This document shows, piece after piece, positions 4,805 through 9,866 of a stretch of 9,866 nucleotides of DNA. This DNA comes from Nitriliruptorales bacterium. GTDB lineage: Bacteria; Actinomycetota; Nitriliruptoria; Euzebyales; Egibacteraceae. The position numbers and the translations under genes were made by a program. The stretch lies in assembly GCA_007119305.1 (NCBI GenBank), contig SKPY01000155.1:1-9866 (forward strand), written 5' to 3'. Within the stretch, counting starts at the first letter, position 1. Each line of letters starts with the position of its first letter. The notes beneath the pieces were generated by a model that had not been told where the DNA came from, ran no database searches, and saw only the letters and a program-made list of their open reading frames with translations.

Positions 4805-6232
4805 TCAGCCCTCCACGGTGTGCTCGAAGACGATCGTGCTCGCGGCGAGCATCCCCACCGCGTAGAAGGCGAGTATGCGCAGCCAGCCGCCGTCCAGCGC
4901 GCCGGTCTCGAGCAGCGTCGCCACGGACTCGATCCCGGCGAGCAGCACCGGCACGGCCAGCGGCAGCAGCAGCAGCGGCAGCAGCGTCTCGCCCAGCGGC
5001 GAATGTCGTGCGATGACCGTGAGGACCGTCCCGACCGCAGCGAGCCCGAGGACCGCGAGCGCCAGGACCACCAGCAGGCCGGGGAGCGCCCCGGATGGGA
5101 ACGGGACGGCGAACAGCACGGCCACCGCGCCGAGCGCAGCGAGGGCCACGGCGAGCAGGACCACGCTGGCACTGGCGACCCTGCCGAGGTAGACGCCCGC
5201 CGGCTCGGCGCCGGTCAGCAAGACCCCCCGGAGCGCGTCGTCGTGGGCGTCCTCGTCGAAGCTGCGCGTCAGGCCGTGCAAGGCAGCGAACACCACCAGC
5301 ACCCACAGGACGCCGGCCACCGCACGGGGGTTCCCGGCCAGCGGCTCGAAGGCCATCCCGAGGACGACGGCGAGCAGGCCGGCGAGGATGAGGACCGCCG
5401 ACGTCGTCGCACGGCCCCGCGCCTCGACGGTGAGGTCCTTGCGGAACACGATCCAGGCGGTGCGCAGCATCCCCGCGGGTCGCGCACGCGGCGCAGCCGG
5501 CGCCGATGCTCCGTCCGGGTCCGCAGGCTCGGCACCGGCGTCCTCGGGGTGCCCCGCCCGGCTGACCCGACCGGCGTCGAGCTGGAGCACCTCGTCAGCG
5601 TGAGCCGCGGCAGTCGCGAGATCATGGGTGGTGAACAGGATGGTCGTCGTGCCCCGCAACGCCGCGAGCAGCCGCGCGAGGCGCTGCTGCGCGTCGGGAT
5701 CGAGGCCGGCGAAGGGCTCATCGAGCAGCAGCACGTCAGGCTCGTGCAGCTGCACCCTGGCGAGCGCGAGCCGCTTGCGCATCCCGTGGGAGTAGCTGCC
5801 GGCCGGCCGGTCCGCGGCGGCCACAAGCCCGACCTGCTCGAGCGCCATGTCGACGCGGTGCAGGCTGATCCCCCGCAGGCGCGCGTGCAGGACGAGGTTC
5901 TCCCGGCCGGTCAGGCGGTCGTAGAGCATCGTCTGATGGGTGAGCAGCCCCACGCGCGGGCTCGCCTCGCGGCGCTGCTCGAGTGCGCAGCCGTGGACGG
6001 TGACGCGTCCGGAGGTGGGCCGGAGCAGCCCGGCCAGCAAGGCCAAGAGCGTCGACTTGCCGGCCCCGTTGGCGCCCACGAGCGCGACGGAGGAGCCGGT
6101 GGGGATCGTGAGCGAGACGTCGTCGATCGCCGGGCGGGCGCCGTAGGCCTTGGTGACGTGCTCGAGACGGACCGCGACGGCGCGAGCGGGGACGGTCGAC
6201 GTCTGCGGGCGGGCGGGCAGCAGGCTGGTCAT
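4805..6232 (-). CDS. ccmAB: Fused CcmA-CcmB: ABC ATPase and permease of cytochrome c maturation
   Basis: A single 475-residue protein joins two subunits that are normally separate. Residues about 20-225 are a CcmA-type ABC ATPase: Walker A GANGAGKST (53-61), Q-loop Gln100, a signature region at YSHGMRKRLALA (147-158), Walker B DVLLLDEP (166-173) and H-loop His203. A Pro/Ala/Asp-rich linker (about 228-253) leads to a CcmB-type membrane domain (about 255-475). That domain starts MLRTAWIVFRKDLTVEARGR, a characteristic CcmB opening, and has about six hydrophobic helices; its length of 221 residues equals a whole CcmB. The complex uses ATP to release haem-loaded CcmE from CcmCD. The ATP-site residues all look intact. 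The start overlaps the ccmF stop by ATGA, with AAGGGGGG a few bases before it. No stop or frame change breaks the frame at the junction, so the fusion looks genuine in this assembly. Confidence 0.9.
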   Translation of the reverse strand: MTSLLPARPQTSTVPARAVAVRLEHVTKAYGARPAIDDVSLTIPTGSSVALVGANGAGKSTLLALLAGLLRPTSGRVTVHGCALEQRREASPRVGLLTHQTMLYDRLTGRENLVLHARLRGISLHRVDMALEQVGLVAAADRPAGSYSHGMRKRLALARVQLHEPDVLLLDEPFAGLDPDAQQRLARLLAALRGTTTILFTTHDLATAAAHADEVLQLDAGRVSRAGHPEDAGAEPADPDGASAPAAPRARPAGMLRTAWIVFRKDLTVEARGRATTSAVLILAGLLAVVLGMAFEPLAGNPRAVAGVLWVLVVFAALHGLTRSFDEDAHDDALRGVLLTGAEPAGVYLGRVASASVVLLAVALAALGAVAVLFAVPFPSGALPGLLVVLALAVLGLAAVGTVLTVIARHSPLGETLLPLLLLPLAVPVLLAGIESVATLLETGALDGGWLRILAFYAVGMLAASTIVFEHTVEG

Positions 6233-8328
6233 GCTGCCCCCCTTGGGGCGGCGAGTGGGGCCCGGCGCTCGCGTGGCTCCCGTGGCTGCGGCCTCGTCGC
6301 GGGTGCGGCGGCCGGGCCGCAGCGGGCGCCGGTGACGAGACCCATCCCAATGAGCAGCAGAACCAGCCCGCCCCAGACGAGGTTGACGAGCGGGATGCGC
6401 CGGACCGTGACGGGGACGCCGTCGGGCCGAACCTCGGCGAGCCCGTGGAAGATCACCTGGGTGTCGGCGCCCAGGCCCCGCTCGACGAGGACGCGGGCGT
6501 GGCGGCCCATGTCCCGCTCGGGGTACGTGGACAGGGACGCCTCTCCGGCGGCGAGCAGCCCTGCGGCGTTGCGCACCTCGACCGTCGCGACCTCACGCGC
6601 TTCGGTGACCGTGCCGGTCGCGTCGCTGTGCTCGCTGCGGTCCAGCGCCACGAGCCGGACCTGCACGCCCTCCGCTGCTCCGGACCGCGTGGCCGGGTCG
6701 ACCCCCACGGTCACCGTGGTCGCCAGCACGGTGGCGAACGTCACCCCGACGACCGTTGCGACCGCGCCGAGATGGATGAGGGCGCTGCCGTGCTGGGCGA
6801 GCCGTGCGCGGCGGGAGGCGCCGGTCCGGCTCGCCCACCAGCGCTCACCCACGGCCAGCAACGCGTACACGGCCGGTGGCAGGAACACGAGGACGCTGGA
6901 CCGCCCGAGGAGCGCCTCGAGGCCCCCGGCGGCGGCCCGGCCCTCGGGGGAGGCGAACTCGAGACCCCCCACCGGCTTGACCGCTGCGGCCACGACGGTG
7001 AGCACCACGAAGAACGCGAGCGTGCTCAGCGCCTCAGAGCGTCGGCCGAGAGACATCTGCAGGCCGAAGCCCATGAGCAGGAGGAGCAGCACGGCGACCA
7101 GCGCACCCCAGAGCGTGAAGAAGCCCGTGTCGAGGTCCGCGGCACCGTCGAGCAGGGTCGCGCCCATCGGGTAGCCAAGGCCCCAGGTGATGAGTCCCGC
7201 GGCTGCGAGCAGCGGCCACACGGCCCAGAACAGCCACGGCTGCCGGGCCGGACCGGCCGGCGCGGCCCGCCAGGCGGCGAGGGTGAGCCCAGCCACGACG
7301 ACGGCCAGCACGACGAGCGCCACGCCGACCCAGCGGCCGACCGCACCGCTCGCGAAGGCGTGCACGCTGGGGTGCAGTCCCGACCGTGTGACGAACGACG
7401 CGAAGACGACCGCGACGAACGCCACCGCGGCGAGCGCCGGCGCGACGACGAGGTGCCGGCGGCTGCTGCCGGTCTCCGCGAGCGCGTGCAGCGCCGCAGC
7501 TGCGAGCAGCCAGATCGACAGCGTGGCCGCCTCGACCGGATCCCAGGACCAGAACCAGCCGAACGTCATCTCCTCGTACGCCCACACGACCCCGGTCAGC
7601 AGCGCGGCCGTCAGCACCAGCCAGGCCCACCTGGTGACCTGCCGCAGGAGCGGCTGCCACTGCCGTGCGCCGGCAGCTCGACCCTGGGCGACCTCCCGGA
7701 GCTGGGACAGGGCGATGCCGAACGCGAGTCCGAGCAGCGCGTAGCTCACGAAGGTCAGCAGGGTGTGGGGCGGCATCCACGGGTTCGCGAGCACGGGGTT
7801 CAGGCCCCGGCCCTCGACCGGCGCGGTCCGGACGTCGAGCGTGGGGAACGCCTCCGCGAACGACTGGAACGGCGCGCTGGCCAGCGCGAGCAGCAGCACC
7901 ATGAGCGCGATCCCGGCCGTGGCCAGGTGCACGACGCCCGAGCCACCTCGTGTCCGTGCGTCGCCGCGGTGCCAGCGCCACGCGGTCCAGGCGGCGACCC
8001 CCGCCGCGAGCAGCGCCCAGACGAGGAACGAGCCCTCCTGACCGGCCAGCAACGCGCTCATCCGCCGCAGCGCCGCTTCGGTGGTCGCCGTGTGCTGCCA
8101 GACGTAGCGCACGGAGAAGTCCGCAGTCGCCAGCAGCAGGAGCAGGTGGAGCGTCGTCGCGGCGGTCAGCACGAACGCGCCCCAGCTGCCGATGTGGGCG
8201 ACCTGACGCCAGCGGGCATCCTGCCCCGCCCGCCCCCGGCGACCGCCCACGAGTGTCCAACCGGTTGCGCACAGCGCGAGCGCCGCGGCCGCAGCCGCGG
8301 CGCCGAGGAGGGGGCCTCCGCTCACCAT
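6229..8328 (-). CDS. ccmF: CcmF, cytochrome c haem lyase membrane subunit
   Basis: CcmF ligates haem delivered by CcmE to the CXXCH motif of apocytochromes c at the outer membrane face. This 699-residue protein has the usual length and about 14-15 hydrophobic helices. Family features seen: AGQEGSFLVWALL (about 95-107), PWMPPHTLL (His188), the tryptophan-rich WWD motif GWFWSWDPVEAATLSIWLL (about 257-275), ALHAL (His281), RSGLHPSVHAFA (His323), HGSALIHLG (His513/His519), and a C-terminal periplasmic domain (about 545-640) followed by a last helix. These histidines line up with the four conserved in E. coli CcmF (173, 261, 303, 491). It begins 15 bases after the Ig-like membrane protein gene and overlaps the ccmAB start by ATGA. 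The upstream ribosome site is weak (GGTG), which may mean translational coupling. NrfE, the nitrite-reductase-specific relative, cannot be excluded, but the complete ccm context favours CcmF. Confidence 0.93.
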   Translation of the reverse strand: MVSGGPLLGAAAAAAALALCATGWTLVGGRRGRAGQDARWRQVAHIGSWGAFVLTAATTLHLLLLLATADFSVRYVWQHTATTEAALRRMSALLAGQEGSFLVWALLAAGVAAWTAWRWHRGDARTRGGSGVVHLATAGIALMVLLLALASAPFQSFAEAFPTLDVRTAPVEGRGLNPVLANPWMPPHTLLTFVSYALLGLAFGIALSQLREVAQGRAAGARQWQPLLRQVTRWAWLVLTAALLTGVVWAYEEMTFGWFWSWDPVEAATLSIWLLAAAALHALAETGSSRRHLVVAPALAAVAFVAVVFASFVTRSGLHPSVHAFASGAVGRWVGVALVVLAVVVAGLTLAAWRAAPAGPARQPWLFWAVWPLLAAAGLITWGLGYPMGATLLDGAADLDTGFFTLWGALVAVLLLLLMGFGLQMSLGRRSEALSTLAFFVVLTVVAAAVKPVGGLEFASPEGRAAAGGLEALLGRSSVLVFLPPAVYALLAVGERWWASRTGASRRARLAQHGSALIHLGAVATVVGVTFATVLATTVTVGVDPATRSGAAEGVQVRLVALDRSEHSDATGTVTEAREVATVEVRNAAGLLAAGEASLSTYPERDMGRHARVLVERGLGADTQVIFHGLAEVRPDGVPVTVRRIPLVNLVWGGLVLLLIGMGLVTGARCGPAAAPATRPQPREPRERRAPLAAPRGAA

Positions 8329-8343
8329 CGCGCACCGTTGTCG

Positions 8344-8907
8344 TCACGCATCGCGGCTCCGGGTCCGTGCGCCCGGGATGCACACGAGCTGGTAGACCGC
8401 GGAGGAGATCGCAAGCCACACCCCCAACAGCAGCGGGACGAACCACACCGCGGTCACACCTCGCGGAAGCAGGGGCTCCGGGCGGACTTGGGTGAGGACG
8501 GTCGGCACGCTGACGCCCTCCTCGATCTGCATCGCCGCCGTCGCGCTGGCGGCGGCAAAGACATCGTCACCAGCGAACTCGGCGAAGAGCCGGCCCGGAC
8601 CCGGAGTGGTCGGAGTGTGGAGCATGGTCGCCGCGCCCCGATGGTCGGTGCGCACCTCATCGATCGGCACCGTGTCGGTGTAGTCGAAGAAGCGGATCTG
8701 CTCCCGAACCGTGATGGGTTGCCCGGCGAGGGGATCCCCGCGGGCGTCGGTCAGCACCAGGGTGACCTCGTGCGGCTCGCCCTGCTGGGCGTGCTCGCCG
8801 GTCTCGATCGCAAGCCGCGTGCGCTCGGGCGCCTCGGTCGCCGCCGCTGGCGCGGCTGCGATGCTGAGCAGCGCGGCGGTCGCCAGCACACGAAGCGCGA
8901 TCCTCAT
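8344..8907 (-). CDS. Exported Ig-like domain protein with C-terminal membrane anchor, unknown role
   Basis: A 187-residue protein with a signal peptide (about 1-23, likely cut after APAAA), an extracytoplasmic beta-rich domain, and one C-terminal membrane helix (about 151-172) followed by a short basic tail (type I topology). The beta domain has the pattern of bacterial Ig-like or transthyretin-like folds: VTLVLTDARGDPLAGQPITV, later DEVRTDHRGAATMLHTPT, then GRLFAEFAGDDVFAAASA, typical of the strand arrangement in Big/CarboxypepD_reg families. No catalytic or metal motif is seen. It overlaps the NrfD stop by ATGA (8904-8907), with GAGGAG 8 bases before the start, and precedes ccmF by 15 bases, so it is probably an accessory subunit of the NrfD complex or an assembly factor. 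The longer upstream open frame is only the antiparallel shadow of the NrfD gene. Confidence 0.75.
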   Translation of the reverse strand: MRIALRVLATAALLSIAAAPAAATEAPERTRLAIETGEHAQQGEPHEVTLVLTDARGDPLAGQPITVREQIRFFDYTDTVPIDEVRTDHRGAATMLHTPTTPGPGRLFAEFAGDDVFAAASATAAMQIEEGVSVPTVLTQVRPEPLLPRGVTAVWFVPLLLGVWLAISSAVYQLVCIPGARTRSRDA

Positions 8908-9866
8908 CGTGCGGTCTCCTCGGTGCCTGCGGGCGTCTCGTGATCTGCGTCGGCGTGCTCGACCTCCCAGATCGAGATGATCGGGAACACGCGCTGGAAG
9001 ACGAGGAAGATCAGCGCGAGCGCAGCCGCTCCCGCTGCCGTGATCGCCCACTCGATCCAAGTGGGGCTGTAGACGCCGAGGGTGCCCGGCGTCATCCCTG
9101 TCTCCAGCGGCGGCACGACGATGATCCAGCGCTTCAGCCACATCCCCACGACGACGAGGACCGAAGCAGTGGTGATGCCTCCGACGGTGCGGGTCTGCGG
9201 CAGCGCGACGAGCGCGGCCGGGGCGAGCATGCCGAGGATGATGGCGAACCAGAACGCCCACGCGTGCGCGCCTGTGAGGATCGCGGCCAACGGTGCCTGG
9301 TAGTCGGCCTGCACGGTGTAGCCGATGGTCCAGTACTCGCTGAACGTGAAGTACATGTAGGCGAGGTTCAGCGTGAGCAGGATGTACCCGAGCTTCACGA
9401 AGTGGCTGTCGGTGAAGAAGTCGCGCAAGTCGAACGCGCGCCGGTAGGCGGCCATGACGATCACGATCACGCCGGTCCCGCTGAACACCGCGCCGAGGAC
9501 GAAGTAGGGCGCGAAGATCGTGCTGTTCCACACCGGCCGGGGGGTGACGCCGAAGATCCACGCCACCGCCGAGTGCGCGAGGATCGCGACCGGGATGATC
9601 GTGATCGCAAGGATCCCCATGCCCCGCTCGAGCCGCTGCCACTGTGTGCGGTTGCCCTCCCAGGACAGCGCGAGCCACCGGTACAGCCGGTAGCGCAGTC
9701 CCTGTTGGGTGGGGTGCTGGTCCCGGCACCGCGCGAGATCGGGGATGAGCGGCAGCAGCAGGAACAGCAGCGCCGCGAGCAGGTAGGTGCTCAGCACCAC
9801 CGTGTCCCAGATCAGCGGGGAGCCGCCGCTCCCCGCGGTGAGGATGCGCCACGGCGCGATCCCCGG
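8904..9866 (-). CDS. NrfD/PsrC-type polytopic membrane subunit, C-terminal part (runs off the right edge)
   Basis: The 320 visible residues belong to a larger NrfD-family membrane protein whose N-terminus lies beyond base 9866. A GTG at 9800 is possible, but the frame continues without a stop to the edge with family-like sequence (APWRILTAGSGGSPLIWDT), so that GTG is not the true start. About seven hydrophobic helices are visible, with family-like segments such as SPLIWDTVVLSTYL, ILAHSAVAWIF, WNSTIFAPYFVLGAVFSG, YMYFTFSEYWTIGY and the end FPIISIWE. Proteins of this class take electrons from or give them to quinones and pair with Fe-S or haem subunits in polysulfide reductase, sulfite dehydrogenase or alternative complex III-type assemblies. 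It is followed, with an ATGA overlap, by the Ig-like anchor protein and then the ccm genes, which suggests joint expression. Which complex it belongs to depends on genes outside the window. Confidence 0.9.
   Translation of the reverse strand, partial: PGIAPWRILTAGSGGSPLIWDTVVLSTYLLAALLFLLLPLIPDLARCRDQHPTQQGLRYRLYRWLALSWEGNRTQWQRLERGMGILAITIIPVAILAHSAVAWIFGVTPRPVWNSTIFAPYFVLGAVFSGTGVIVIVMAAYRRAFDLRDFFTDSHFVKLGYILLTLNLAYMYFTFSEYWTIGYTVQADYQAPLAAILTGAHAWAFWFAIILGMLAPAALVALPQTRTVGGITTASVLVVVGMWLKRWIIVVPPLETGMTPGTLGVYSPTWIEWAITAAGAAALALIFLVFQRVFPIISIWEVEHADADHETPAGTEETAR

Noticed and set aside
4184..7174. Very long plus-strand open frame (996 codons)
   Set aside because: It is antisense to ccmC, ccmAB and part of ccmF. 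Its translation is Arg/Gly/Gln/Glu/His-rich low complexity without any family motif, a usual by-product of strong GC bias at third codon positions.
6445..8943. Long plus-strand open frame (832 codons)
   Set aside because: Antisense to ccmF and the Ig-like gene, with the same low-complexity composition. The minus-strand genes have clear family motifs and tight operon junctions.
9798..9800. GTG at 9800 as the start of the right-hand NrfD gene
   Set aside because: The frame stays open to the window edge and the upstream residues match the family, so the gene is truncated by the window and does not start here.
8344..9852. 502-codon minus-strand frame upstream of the Ig-like protein
   Set aside because: Only its last 187 codons are real. 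The rest runs through the NrfD gene in another frame with Arg/His-rich nonsense. The signal peptide and GAGGAG-preceded ATG at 8907 define the start.

Overview
The window is a very GC-rich (roughly 70% or more by eye), densely packed stretch in which all but one of the genes lie on the minus strand. It encodes respiratory-chain and cytochrome c biogenesis functions. Base composition, GTG/ATG starts with AGGAGG-type ribosome sites, and the style of the small unknown proteins suggest a high-GC actinobacterium-like organism, perhaps of a deep lineage. This is an inference from style; no rRNA or marker gene is present to fix it.

Layout along the minus strand, from the right edge. (1) A partial NrfD/PsrC-type polytopic membrane subunit (8904 to beyond 9866), coupled by an ATGA overlap to a signal-peptide protein with an Ig-like domain and one C-terminal membrane anchor (8344-8907). 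(2) A System I cytochrome c maturation cluster in the order ccmF, a fused ccmA-ccmB, ccmC, a small ccmD-like gene and ccmE (8328 down to 3565). Three ATGA overlaps and gaps of 3-15 bases imply one transcript that also includes the NrfD gene. (3) A separate 110-residue, eight-cysteine unknown protein (3099-3431). (4) The only plus-strand gene, a 155-residue unknown protein (2584-3051), convergent with the previous one. (5) A palindrome-rich intergenic region (2247-2583). (6) A second respiratory module: a CuA-like cupredoxin lipoprotein (1527-2246), a four-cluster [4Fe-4S] protein with an internal twin-arginine signal (252-1508), and the N-terminus of a second NrfD-type membrane subunit (1-247, running off the window).

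How it fits together: the two NrfD-containing modules look like quinone-linked electron-transfer complexes. They would exchange electrons between the membrane quinone pool and partners outside the membrane through Fe-S or copper centres. The ccm genes would attach haem to c-type cytochromes that such complexes usually work with. No CXXCH haem-binding protein, molybdopterin catalytic subunit, or ccmG/ccmH gene lies inside the window, so the terminal substrate of either complex cannot be named.

The most noteworthy points are the CcmA-CcmB fusion, a CcmE that ends before the usual HxxxY/CxxxY haem-attachment motif, and a CuA-like lipoprotein with a displaced or missing Met ligand. The last is wired into an Fe-S/NrfD operon rather than an obvious oxidase operon.
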